Shown here: positions 36,501 through 49,200 of the stretch, in pieces
How the letters are laid out: every line of letters begins with the position of its first letter
How positions within the stretch are numbered: the stretch's first letter is position 1
Source of the DNA: Campylorhamphus procurvoides
Lineage: Eukaryota > Chordata > Aves > Passeriformes > Dendrocolaptidae
Length of the DNA: 64,000 bases
Direction of reading: 5' to 3'
Assembly (NCBI GenBank): GCA_013396655.1
Contig: WBMV01005073.1
Coordinates: 1-64,000, forward strand
The notes under the pieces: generated by a model
The model's database searches: none
Told to the model about the DNA's origin: nothing
Seen by the model: the letters and a program-made list of their open reading frames with translations, nothing else
Position numbers and translations under genes: made by a program

Positions 36501-36762
36501 AGGTGCACTGCCTGTGCATTGGGGTGAAGGTATATCAGCCAGGCTGAGTCAGTCTGGTTTCTTGGTGTATAGGTCCCATCCCCTTTCCTACAGCCTGTTG
36601 TGGAACCTGTTGATCCTTTACTCCATAAGTTGAGTCAACTCACGAAGAAGGCAGAGGCTGATCCTTACAAATATCTACAGTAGTCAGTTGTGGGGCTCAG
36701 TGAAAGGATGAGGAAGAATCAGCACAAGAGAAGGCACAGGACCACATGGCTCAAGCTGCTGG

Positions 36763-36808
36763 GAGAGGGAAGCTGGAAAGGAGAGGGAAGCTGGAAAGGA
36801 GAGGGAAG
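36763..36808. repeat. 18-bp tandem repeat, 2.6 copies
   Basis: The unit GAGAGGGAAGCTGGAAAG is present twice without change (36763–36780, 36781–36798), followed by a third copy of ten bases. Purine-rich. Confidence 0.9.
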
Positions 36809-39800
36809 AAGCAGGGTGTCCTCTTTGTGGTGAGGGAGACGCCAGCTGTCTTGCAGCTTTTTGTAGGGTTTCACCTGAGCTAATGCCAACCATGAAAAAC
36901 TGAGCATCTAGCACCTAGGTAGCTCCAGATATACATCCATATGTAGAGAAGGGACCTACAGTGGTGCTTAACAGCAGAGCTGTGTACCCAGAGCTGTTAA
37001 TAAAAGCTGGAACACCCCTCAGGTCACAGCTAATCTGGACAAGGTGTTGACAGAAGGGGACATTTCTGACAAATTAATCAGGACACAAAGTGCTGAGCTC
37101 ATGGTGGGGCTGACTGCAGGTGGCCCAACAACACCCAATCTGGTGTCAGCCCTGTGGGGAGAATGGTGCCTGTCAAAAAGTGTTTACGCTAATTTGTACT
37201 GCCAAAGAAACTGTGACACACCAGTGCTTTGCATCCTGAGCTCTCAGCCCTTCAGGTCAGCACTGAGAGCTAGATATCCAAGAGCTGACTATAGGGGGAG
37301 CCTATGCACCTTGTTTTTAGACTGCCCAAGTTATTTCAAAGGGCTCAAGTTTGCACTTGTTATTTATTTGCACTGAGAGAACTTATTTTGCAACTGGGAG
37401 AAACACAGTGTACTTTATGGTTGGCTCATAAGCTGCTAACACATTTTTCTTAGATGATAATCACACTATACTTGGCAAAATCCTCTAGTTTAAGATTATT
37501 AACATCTAGATCCAAAAGTCACAGCTTGAGCTCATTTCTTCCTTGAACATTAATTACCACTTAGTATTATGTAATCCAGGAATGTCTCTCTCAGTGACAA
37601 AGACAACTCAGTGTACAGTCCTCACTCTTTGGCTTTTGCCATGGCATAGAGCACGATGTATTTCTGCAGTTTGTTCTCTGAACAAAACTATTTTCTGCAG
37701 TTGTGAGGTGACATGGCTTTTGCCAAGAGCAGGAGCACTGCTGAGCTCCTGTGCCACTGGCATTTGGCTCCGTGGGCTGCTGGAGCACTGTGTGAGGAGC
37801 TGTTTGGGCCAGGGCAAGGGATGCTTATGCTGTCTGAGGAAAGAGAGTCAGCCCTGGGACAGCTTGGCTTGTTGTGAACCTGTACCAGAGTCCCCAGGGT
37901 CCTGTTGCTTTGCTCTGACTTCCCAAGGAGATGTCAAGGTCACCGCACAGAGTGCTTGGGGTTTGTACAGCCAGTCTTATCAAAGGGTGCAGTGATAACA
38001 GGTTACCAGAGGGAGCAAAGGAGTTCCAGCAGCCCTGAAACTACTGGCACAGAGCCCAGGGGGTGTGCTAGGCACTTCAGGAAAAACACACAGGTTTTTT
38101 TAAATGCTGATCAGAGAATTATCCAGAGCCCACNAGCTATCTGGAAGGGGTAACTACATCCATTGACAGAGTCAAGGATGGACCTCACCAGACCAGCCTT
38201 CCCAGCTCTGGGATGGTACAGCACAAGCACAGTGCAGGCCTTCCACAGTTACCCCTGTATTTCAACCCAGCCTGCAGCCACAACCAGTTGGATTGGAAAG
38301 CCCATATCTTCCAGAGTTTCAGCTTCCTGTTGAGCAGCCGTGTATGCCTGCAAAGAACAAGCTCCATCCCCAAAGTGCTTGCAGTCTAAGTCTTAGATTT
38401 GTTATTTCTTTGGCATAGTTGAACTGTAGCAGGACCAACGTGAGACAAGCAGAGCAAACAGTATGGGTATTACAAGGCTAGGTCCTACTCAGGGGACTTG
38501 ATTAACAAGTGAGGATGGAGTGAACCTGAAGTCTGAGGCTGCATCATAACATACATTTCTGCTGGTAGTGAAGGTAAGTTTTACTGCCATGACATACTGG
38601 GTAACCACACCCAAAGCTATCTGTCAAGGGGTGACGTGGAATTTATTTCACTATTCTCGGACTGGGCATGGTCACTCCTGGAATAGTTTAAACACATTGA
38701 CTCCTTCTGTCCCACATATAGATACTTCTTTTTAACCAGCAGCCCTGAAGGAGTGTGAGCTGCTTCATGCTTTGGGTAAAAAGGAAGAGATGAAGCACAG
38801 CTCAAAGAAATCATGTGAATTCGAAAGGGAAGAAATTAAAAACCATAAAAGAAAGAAAACAGTGAAGTAGCATGCAGGTTTGCTGTTAGGACAGCCAAAA
38901 GTCACTGGTGTTTCTACAAAGACCAAGAACTAGCCCTGTTCAGCAAGACTTTAGTATGCAGCTAAATGCAAGCATTTAATTTTGCAGTATGGTCTTGGGA
39001 GTGTGATTGCTTAATAAGTTCCTAGATTACACATTAAACAAATACTTACTGCTCTGCTTAGACTGGGTATCACAGCTGCACAACATGATGTGAGCCATGG
39101 AGCCAGCCATCCCTGGACTCAGAACAGGAGCAAATGTGGTGGCAGGGACTGAGGCTGTCCTGCCTGCAGGGATAGAAGCAGGGGTGTCCCCTTCCCACCT
39201 CTGTATGTATCTGCTCCCAGTGCTGCTCTGAGTAGTCTGGAAGGAGGGTGAAGGTGACAAGAGAACATCACATCCATCACTCTTTCCAGTGTCAAGGTGT
39301 CCCAGATCTCTGGTTTCTGAAGCTCCACCCTGGTCCATACCTTTCTCCATCTCTTAATAGTGGGGACAGCACCTATCCAGAAGTGTCCCCCTGTGGGGTG
39401 GGGGAAGGGATGCTTCTCTGATGAATGGGTGGCTGTGTGAAGAAGGCAGTGATGCTCTGTCTCATCAGACAAGGCTGCGCTGGAGCAAAGTGTCTTTACC
39501 ATGGGAAGACAGAGAGGAACAGGAGGGCATGGACAAGAGACTGCTCTTGTCCTTCAAGAACAATTGGTTGCCTTCAAAGTCCCCTAACTCACATCTCTGC
39601 CCTGCCTAGATCTGTGACAGACCCCCTGACTCCTCCTGCAGCACCTGTTTTTTGTCTGACCCCTGCTGAAATCCTATTTGATCCTTGATACAGAAAAATA
39701 CTATTATTTTAGTGCTGGGGTGCTGGGTTGTCTAAAACCAGCCCTAATGGAATAGAAAGTGGTATAACATGCAAACTGATTTTTCTAAATTTCTGATGGT

Positions 39801-40290
39801 CCTGCTCATTGCACCTCACCATGCATCTGTTAGAACCACTGGTGTGAATATGGTCTAATGAAAGAAAGGAAATTACAGAATTGCCCCACCTATACCATGA
39901 CAGAAGACTTCAGTTTCAGTGTCATTCTTAGATTTTCTGTATGGTCTTCAGCTAAAGCATCATTTTGACACTTCTGTGAAATGAATAAACACACCCATCT
40001 CTCCTGGCATGATTATAAATTGCTTTCTACGTGACAGAAGGCCTGGAATCAAACACACAACACTAATTAAAAAGAGCAGTGAAGCTGCTAATACTGATCT
40101 AGACAAATGGTAATTGGGGATCAACTAACGCAATAGATTTAATGAAAGACTTCTTGCCTCCGAGTTTGAACTTTTTTCTGGATGCAAAAGGAGTTCAAAT
40201 ACATTTCGCAAGCTTGAATCTTTTGGGATTTGAGTATCATAAGCACACAGCTGTGATGCAGTTCATCAGTGTTTGCTTACACAATTGTTA

Positions 40291-40316
40291 TTAGTCCGGA
40301 CTAAAAAGTCTGGACT
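40291..40316. repeat. Perfect 14-bp palindrome with near repeat
   Basis: TTAGTCCGGACTAA (40291–40304) is a perfect palindrome. Two bases later comes AGTCTGGACT, a one-mismatch copy of its core AGTCCGGACT. Confidence 0.8.
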
Positions 40317-43300
40317 ATGTTTCTAAAAGGCCTTTCTGCTCAGCAGGAGATGAAGCTATTGCTTCTGTTCAAATTGCTTTAAAGAACAGCCCTATTGTAG
40401 CTGAGAAATGGCACACTGGTCTGTGATATTTCATGATCTGGTCTGCTGCCTATGGTACCATACAGGTGCCAGTGAGATGCAGCCCCAGTAAAGGGGGAGG
40501 TATCCAACACTACTTGTCATGGTAGGTGCTCTTAAGTCTTCCCTCCTGGAGAAGTTAAGAGCTTCCACTCTTAAGTTTTATTCCATTTTTTAGCTTGTGT
40601 TGTAAATGTTTGGGTTCTGATATCTTTTAATTTGGTTTTATGAACATCTGGACATCTGTCTATGCTTCTGAGAGATAATGAAGTATACTGATGGCACAAA
40701 TCCAGCTGCAGCTACAAATGAGATAATACAAACACAATAAATGCAGTTTCTCAGGGTCTGCAAGGATAAAAAAAAACTGCCAAGGAGCAATAGCAAGAAG
40801 GGATCAGTAGTTTAAGTCCAAAGGGAACATACAGATCCAGCATTCACAGACAAGCAGTCAGCCTTTGATAGAAAATTGGGATTGAACTCTACCAGCCCAT
40901 CATGAATGGAGACTGCTCTGCTTCACTTTTTCCCCAGAACCACTGAAATTTCAGTGGGACTAACTAGAAATAGATTAAAAGAGGCTGGTCAGAGACGTAG
41001 AAGGAGTCAGATTCAAGGGCAAGGCAATTAGCCAGATTAGCAAGATTGAAGCCAAATGCATACCATGTGGAATAGGATTTAGGAAATAGCAATGTTTTCT
41101 GGTTGAGTCTTCCCACACAGCGGTAATTGTCTGTCTGTGCTGGCTGGTGGGCTTTGGTGCTCACCTCTCTTCCCACTGCAGTAAGTGCCTCCAGTATAAG
41201 AAATGAGGCAGTGGGTGGATGTTGGTGGTGGAAGAAGCAACAAGACAGGGATAGTCACAATTAGATATCCTGTTTGGGGGAGCAGTAGGTTAGAAGTTGC
41301 CCACGTGCTTCAGTGAGATCATGATGTGACCCTTGAGCATCTGTAGGGTTGGTCACCTCTTCAGCAAGCATCTTTTGAAATGAAATATCCATGGGAAAGC
41401 TTAGGCACTTTACAGCTAAGGGAGTGGGTGGAACAAGATCATTGAACTTGGCACTTTGTACGGATGAACCATAAATCCAGCAAGGGGACACTGTTGAGCC
41501 AGAGTAGGTTCACTCTTGATTTTGCTGAGTGAAGGCAGGGGAGTTCCCCGCAGAAGAGCTGTTCTCAGTGGTCTGAAACTAAGGCATAAAGTCAAGCATG
41601 TTAATTAAGTGACTGCAGAAGCTCTGCCTGTAAATCAGATAAAGATAAAAAACAACGACAAAGTGCAGGAAGAATTCACAGAAGGAGCCACATATTCAGA
41701 TACTGGAACAGCAGCATGTCCCTGTGTGTGCATGGGGGCAGCATGTGTGTGCAGGGAGAGTCTTGCATTACTCAGCAGGTGATGATGAAGCAAACTCCAC
41801 ATGACATGCATGGCCCGCCATGCAAACAGCACCGGTCCCACACTGGTTTCCCAACACTGAGGTGGCAGAGGTGGCAGCACAGGCAATTTTACAATGTACA
41901 GGCTGTTCTCCACTGAGGTATTTTGGACTGAGTAAGCTTGTAAAATGTATGTCCTGACTCTCCTATGGAGCAATATGCCCATTCTGTAGAGATTACCAAT
42001 AGCTTCTGAATTATTGAGCTGCTCCCAAAAATACAAGAGTAAGTGAACTATGGGTGTATCAGGAAACTGTGAAACTATATTGTCAATAAATTATCACCCA
42101 GAGTCCCTAAGACTGGAAGTGGGTGGGCAGGGTAGTTAGTCATACCTATGGGGATAACCCAAGTGAGTGCCTGTTCTTAGTCATACATACAATAAAGCAT
42201 GTGCTAATACATAGTAATATATGTAATACTGTTGGGCCAGGCCATAGGTATATCACAGCAATATTTATATTTAACTGCATCTGCCCCTCAGTTAGAGCAG
42301 AAGATAGTTTGATCTCAGGTTTTCCTCCTGATTTCAGGGTATGTTTCCTCTGCAACCTGCAGCAGAATTGTCCCACGTCAATAACACTGGGTCAGACAGC
42401 ATTCAAAGCTGGTCTGAATCACCTGGAGGTAAACACCTGCTTCTATGGAACTAGTGCACATGCATAGCATCTATGCCAACTCTGTTTTTACACCACTTCC
42501 AATGCCAGCCCTGGGATGACAAGTCATACCCAAGACAGTATAAAGGAAGGGACCTCAGCAAGTACAGATGCTGTTACGTCTCTTTAATACTTACTGGATA
42601 AACCATAAACAGCTAAGCACATTTACGTGTCATTTTTACACAGCACCAGAAGCCTTTCAGCCATGCTGACCAGAGCCTCTGCACTTGATATTGCTCCTGG
42701 TAGCATATGGACACTCCCGTGCATCAGGAATGTCTGGTGTCTGGAATATGTGTGACTTCACTTCTTGTTTTCTTGAATGCCACAGACACGAAGACAATAT
42801 TGGATAGAAATACAGCTATCAAGGACAATACCCAGCAGGAGTTTCAATGAGTTTGGGCAAGGTAGGTCTGGCTGGGAATGTAGACCTCAGCAGAGACTCC
42901 TTTCCCAGGACAGATGTACTTTGTGGTGGTTCACACTCAGCTGGGCTAACCTGTGCTACCAACAGACAGCAAAGCCACGCCCAATGCAGAAGAATTCTGA
43001 CAGCTAATGAAGAGGGGAAAAATATACTGCAGACTATCAAACTCCGATCTTATCAAGAACATCCTGTAATGCTGCTGTGTGCTCTGAGATAATTACAGGT
43101 GGCAACTGTTAAGAGGAAAGCTTTTAGAGTAAGTCATATGATATCATGCAGGAACTTTCTTTAAACTTCCGTCTGCACTGTGGTTTTCTCAGAGTTTACA
43201 GGAACAGTGAAGTCTATGAAAAAATAATCTTAATAATATAATCTTAATAAATATGCTTTGTCTGCTAATTGAAACTGTTGCATGGCAAATGAGAAACTGA

Positions 43301-44025
43301 AACTCATCTGAAAAGTTTCAAATGCTACAAAGGAATGAGCCAAGGTTTTCTTGGCAGACACCAGAAGTAACTGGTGACCAGAGGATGACTGACTGTGCAG
43401 GAACACAACTGTGGTGGCAGTTCTGCATTAACAGTCAACAATGTTGATTTTCAGCATTATTTATCTGTACCTGAAAGTGACAACTACTGAATGAGCAGCT
43501 GCACTTCCCCTCAATTCTGTGGCTGCTTCTGGTCCCCTCCTGGGGACGAGACCTTCCTCCTCCAGCAGCATGGTAGCTGACCAGGAGCCTGTGCTCAGGT
43601 GGTACCCATTGCACCATGGTGACACCAAGTGATGCAAACCCCTGCTCTCACCCTCACAGCTCCTTGTGAGTTCAATGTGATGTGGTGAAGGTTTTGCTGT
43701 TAGAAAGAAGTGACTCCATGTGAGTTGTGTTGACATCTCACAGGGTTTTCTGTCCATCCCTGCATGTCCTCGTTTTGCTCCTTGATTCCAGGGTCACACT
43801 GCCCTCATGTTGTGTCCCCATTCAAGTTCACTGCGTTCCTGCTTCTTCTGCAAACACTCCTCATGACAGTGTTTCTAGCCAGGGGCTTTGTCTTGCATCA
43901 GGTCTCCACACAAAAACTGCCACCTCAGCTGCTTCTTGGGAGCAGATTGTGCCACCCTGCCACTGTCTGCTGCCACCAGCAGACAAAGGTGTGGCATCAC
44001 CAAACTGAGAACCTCAGCCAAAAGG

Positions 44026-44099
44026 GCATGCACACATGCATACACATACACATGTGCACACACACGTGCACACACACACACACACATATGTGTGCATGC
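44026..44099. repeat. CA-rich microsatellite bounded by 12-bp inverted repeat
   Basis: Interrupted CA/CG-CA repeats (CACACACGTGCACACACA) lie between GCATGCACACAT (44026–44037) and its exact reverse complement (44088–44099). Confidence 0.85.
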
Positions 44100-45517
44100 A
44101 ATATGTTTGTTTTTTCCTCTGAGAAAAAGGAGCAATAAAAGGAATCTCACTTCCACCAGGAGAGCATCAACTTCATCTCTGACCTCAGCCACTGTGACAT
44201 GGACACACAGCAGCAGACGTGGTGTGAGCAGGATGCTTGGACAGCGGCTTCCCTGTCATGCCTCTGATGTCATCTTTCCCTGCCTATGAGACCAACTTCT
44301 GAAATACTGCCTGCAAGAACAATGCTGGAGAGACTCATGGACACCATGGCTTTGGTAAAAACAGACTTTTTGTACCCTGAGGTCGTGGCTTGGAGTCACA
44401 ACACTGACAGGAAGAGCTGCCTGTTGAGCTGTTCAAAGGGATGGCCAAGGAATAAGGACATATCCTGCCTCCTTAACTCACCAGGAAGGCCCTCTCCTCT
44501 CCAGTCCTTTAGTGAGGTCTAATCCAGGCTCTCTTTCTGCTAAGAACCTTCAGAAATGGCTCCAAACCTCGTTCTGTTTCTCCATAGTTACTCTATGGCT
44601 GAAAAGCTTGAGAGGAATTGAAGGCTGCAGCAGCAGGGAAAAGGATACCCAGATACCAGTGTGAGCTGTGTTGACAAGGATGGAGCCATCTGTGGCTGCC
44701 GTGGTTCTGGGAAAGGTGGCACAGTGCTGCCTCTGCCCTCGATGCAGAGCTGGGCAAGACCAGCAGTCCACAGTGACCGCACTTTCTACTCTGCCCTCTG
44801 ACTGGTCCCAACTCTTCCATGTCTCCTCAGGATCTGCAGAACTGTGGGGCCACCAGAGGAGCTCAGCAGTTCCCCCCGGAGACCTGGCCTTGTACTGTCA
44901 ATGTGCCAGCTAACCTATTCCCTCTTCTTCCCCTCCATGCATGTTGCCTGCTTTGCACGTCTTTCCCTTTGTCCAGCTCAAATGGCTGAACAGTGTTTTA
45001 GGCAAGTCTTTGCTCCACAAGCTGCTCTTTGCTCTCAGAAAGGCCAAAGCTACCTGCAGGCAGGGAGAGAGGCAGAGGCAGCAGAAAATACAAGCCTGGG
45101 AAAAGAAGAAACTGAGGAGACCTGCTGAGGGTGAGCAGAGCCAGCCAGCCACCCGCAGCAGAGAAAACCAGCAGTACACAGTGCTGTCTCCTCCCTTGTG
45201 TTTTTCCTTAACCGTCTGCATCCCTGCCTAAACAGACTGTCCTGTTTGCTCTTAACCTCCTGCCCTCAGTTGTGCTGGGTTTACAATGCATCTGGTATCT
45301 GCCGTACGACAGCATAGAGCATAGCCTCTCTACTTTCTACCTGGGCCATCAATTCCTTTAAACTACAGCTTCCCTTTCACCATATACTTAATCCTCCCCT
45401 TTTCTGCCATTTCTCCTGTTGCTGCTCTACATGCAGTTACTCTGTTTGTCTAGGCACGGGTCAGAGTCAGCCTTTTGCCAGCATTGCCCCAACAGAACAA
45501 GCTAGCTGTGACAGGCC

Positions 45518-45656
45518 AGCAAGGCCAGGCAGGGTGGGGCTTTGAGCAACCTGGTCTACTGGGTGACATCCCTACCCATGACACGGGAGCTGGATATAGG
45601 TGAACTTTTGAGTCCCTTCCATACCAAGACATTCTATGATTTTATGACTCTGTGAC
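45518..45656 (+). mobile_element. CR1 LINE 3′ end fragment (+)
   Basis: GGGCTTTGAGCAACCTGGTC, CCCTACCCATG, GTCCCTTCC and the terminal ATTCTATGATTTTATGA follow the order of the avian CR1 3′UTR. Diverged and 5′-truncated. Confidence 0.8.
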
Positions 45657-45956
45657 AGCCTGGAGGTGCCAATGGGTTAATCTGTCTGAGATGTTATTAG
45701 TGTGACCATCTCTATGGGCACTGTGGGAGTTAGACTCAATGTCTGGTGAAAAAAACCAGTGTGGAACCACCACAGGATGCAACAGGAATAATTTTGCTGT
45801 TTGGTGCTACTGTACTTTGTTTTGCACACACAGAGTATTTTCTTAAAACAGCATAAGAAAGCAGAGGTGAAGTTAGACAAATCCAGCTTGCCTTTCCAGG
45901 AGAACGGCTTAGCTCAGTAGACTGCTCTTCCTTGGACCTTTGCAGTGAAAGAGAAA

Positions 45957-46215
45957 CACAGAATCTTCACAGACTGGTTGAGGTTGAAAGGCACCTTTGA
46001 AGACTGTCTGGTCCCACCCTCTGCCCTGCTCAAGCAGGGCCACCCAGAACAGGTTGCCTAGAGTCATTCCTAGATGGCTTTTGAGTATCACCAAGGATGG
46101 AGACTCCACCATCTCTCCAGGCTACCTGTTCCAGTCCTCAGTCACTCTCACAGTAGAACAGGATTTCCTGATGTTCAAAGGGAACATCCTGTGGTTCAGC
46201 TTGTGCCCACTGTCT
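45957..46215 (-). mobile_element. CR1 LINE fragment (−)
   Basis: Read on the + strand it shows the antisense CR1 order: CACAGAATC, GGTTGAGGTTGAAAGG, a CCACCCAGAACAGGTTGCCT block, GGATGGAGACTCCACCATCT, CCTGTTCCAGT, then the CACTCTCACAGTA block. Together with the + copy it forms two CR1 3′ ends facing each other 300 bases apart. Confidence 0.75.
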
Positions 46216-49200
46216 CTTGGAACATGCTTCTTAAGAATGTGTTTTAATCTCATCCTGACAAAAATTATGCAGTTTCTATACACAGAAGTCTGAACATGGC
46301 CCAAGTTGATGAATCTCTAAAAAATCTTGGCACAGTATGAACTAACAGGGGTCACAGCTGGGACTGTGGTTGCAAGGCCCAAGGCCTCCTTACGTTGGGC
46401 ACAAGGGTAGTGATTCCCCCGAGACTCCTGGTTTGCTGGAACAGGAGAGTAACAGGAGGAGGGATTTCTCATATTGTGCACAGAGGTTTTCAAGTTTATT
46501 TTTTTTGTCCAGGAGAAAACTGGACTTGCCTGAAAGGTGCATTCTCATAGGAGGGAAAATTGATATGCAGCAGAATAAAATAAGAACAAAGCATTATGTG
46601 ATGGGAAAACCAAGAAAGAAACTTCCCTGACATGAGGTTACACAGTGAAAGATCAGTGGGGAAGACCTTAGTCTTCCAGATGATAAACAATGGGTTTCCT
46701 TTTTGAAGGTCAGCATATTGCTTAGCTAGGGCCGCCCCTCTGAGCAAAAGCTGTTACAAGAAAAAAATAAGGCATTCCTGGTCCTTTAGTATACATTTGT
46801 TGTTTTAATCATGCTGCTGAAAGGAAGGAAGGAAAATGACTGTGAAATAGAAGGAGGTCGATGAAGTTGCCTTTAAACCTCCACCAATCCGGGATGAGGG
46901 CTGGGAGTGTGACAGCTAGGACCTGCAAAGCTGAAGTGTGTGACAGACAGCCTTCCTTGGATGCACAGACTGCTCCTACATATTCATCACCTCACAACCC
47001 TGCTCTACCAGCCTATGCTGGCTGGGCAGTGAGGCTGGGATAAGCTCTGCTCCCCCCTACCCTGCGGGAAGGTGATGAGGCCCACAGTCCTACTATAGAT
47101 GAGGAGAGGATGAGGTCCATGCTTGTGCCTGCTTGCTATGCAGGAACATAAGTGTCTCCTTGGCTCTGCTGGCCAAGGAGCAGTTTGCTGTTGTACACAA
47201 CACGAGTGGCAGAGGAATTTGAGAGGTCAGGATGGTGTCAGCAGCTGTGACGATGCATATATGGAAATTATATGGTAACACTGTTGTTTTCATTTATTAA
47301 ACAAACCCAAAGTAAATCTCTTTTGCTTTTCTTCAAATATAATTTTGCTAAAAATACCATATGACCTAATTCTCTAAATAATCTTTTCATAAAGTTCATC
47401 TCTGGATTCATCTCCTAAATCTAAGCTCCAAGGAGCTGGAACTTACTCTGGGGACTTCTTGTTTAGTGAAACGACTCTGTTCCCCATCTCCTCATCTTTG
47501 TGCAGAGGAGCAGATGTGTGGGACTGGAAATACTGGCTCTCCTGAAGGATGGATGTTGGGCCTGTCTCCAAGGAAGGCTACCTACTATGCCAGCGAATGC
47601 CATAATCCCAGATTTTCCAACACCTCTCAAATTCTCCATACCACTGCAACTGTCCAGTATGGAACTGGGGTCAGCAGTGGTCCCATCCCTTGTCTGTGAT
47701 TGATTATGCCCCTTCATCATCCTGTAGTCCTAGGTCTTGTCTACTGCATGGCTGCAAGAACTGAGTCAAGGGCTGCATGTCTTCTGCTGAGATCAGCTGC
47801 CAGTGGGAGCCACCTCGCCAGTAGAAAGAACAGTCTTTGGCAGATGATGCCTTCCAGTTCCCGATGCCCAGGGCATTCCACCTGCTGCATCATGGTGACA
47901 CTGCCAAAGTGCCAAAGACACCCCTTGAAGTCTCCTGATCACTGTACTCCCCTTACGCAGGGGCCTCTGTTAAGGTCTGGGTTTGGACTGTAGACCCTGA
48001 TGACTGAAAACTCAGCCTAGATATACAGAAACCTTCTCAGGGACTTTCTTTGCCACCTGCGTTGTTCTACCCCGTCCAGCTCCCCAGGATGCAGGTGTTA
48101 CACTTTCTGCCCACTCACAGCAGAATTGTTTCATGGGAAAAGGTTTACAGCTGGTTACACACTCAGCTTGAACTGGCCTTGTTTTCAGTTCGTCTAGTTG
48201 CTCAGGACTTTGGGAACTCAGACGATTGTAAGCAACTCCTTGATTTTTGAATGTTTGTTGAACTGTTCTTGCCTTGTGTCTCCACATTAGATATTTACAT
48301 CTTTATATTTCTTTTTTAAATACGCTTGGGAACATTTACTGTGGAAGGGAAAATATAATAAATCCCGTGTAATAAATATACTGACATCTAAAATCAAATA
48401 AACATTAAAACACTGAAAGTACTGAGCAACTGAAGTACCCTGCGGTAGGGCCCGGTATCCAAAAATGCCCATTTTAAGTAGTATGCTACGTGCTGGATCT
48501 TGAACAGAGAGCATGTATGTCCAGCTCAGTGGTCTGATGAAAGTGGTCAAGTTATTCTTCCTATTAATAAAGCATGCTAATCAAGCAGGAGGTGAGAACC
48601 CAGCTGTAAAGGATTCCTTTGAGTTGTTATTGTGCACCTAGGACAAAGGACACAATGTTATAGCAGAGATAAACTACAAAAACAGACTGAACTATAAATA
48701 GATTGTTACCACTAAGGATTTCCAAAAGCAGCTACAGGGAGATTAGAGAAAAGAATGACGAATTACTAGTTCCCATCCATACTTCCAGGGTGACTCGAAC
48801 TTTCGCTGGTGCATTTGGAGTGTGCTGGGTCTTTGCTCCTGCTCTGAATTCACCCTGCTTCTGCAGGGTTTTTTAGTTTCTGCAGTGGTCTTTCTCAGTT
48901 CTTTATCAGTCACATTAAAAATAATGTGTTTCTGTCTTAGAAACTGGGATTTCCTGAGATTAAATAATTTTTCACATAAATATGAAATGTATATTAATTC
49001 CCCCTGGGGAGTTTGATCAGCTAGATATGAAGGCTCAGAGAGTATTTTGAATCTGAATTATCTTCTATATCAAATCATATTGCTGCTACCCAAAGTTGCC
49101 CATAAGATGGACAGCAGTAGTCTAGGAGAAATACTCTATTACTTTCTTCTAATACGTATGAATGCTAGCATTTTTGTTACAGTGACCAGCTTGGTGGTCT

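Larger units (their letters stand above)
33276..45517. other. SLC22A2–SLC22A3 intergenic stretch, first part
   Basis: No exon, RNA gene or intact transposon was recognised. Isolated frames such as 37543–37995 and 43764–44138 lack splice partners and family features. Simple repeats are listed separately. One ambiguous base is at 38134. The stretch may hold transporter enhancers, but none can be shown. Confidence 0.45.

Noticed and set aside
37543..37995. 150-codon open frame in the intergenic gap
   Set aside because: Cysteine- and serine-rich with no recognisable domain, no splice context and overlapping frames on the other strand; consistent with chance.
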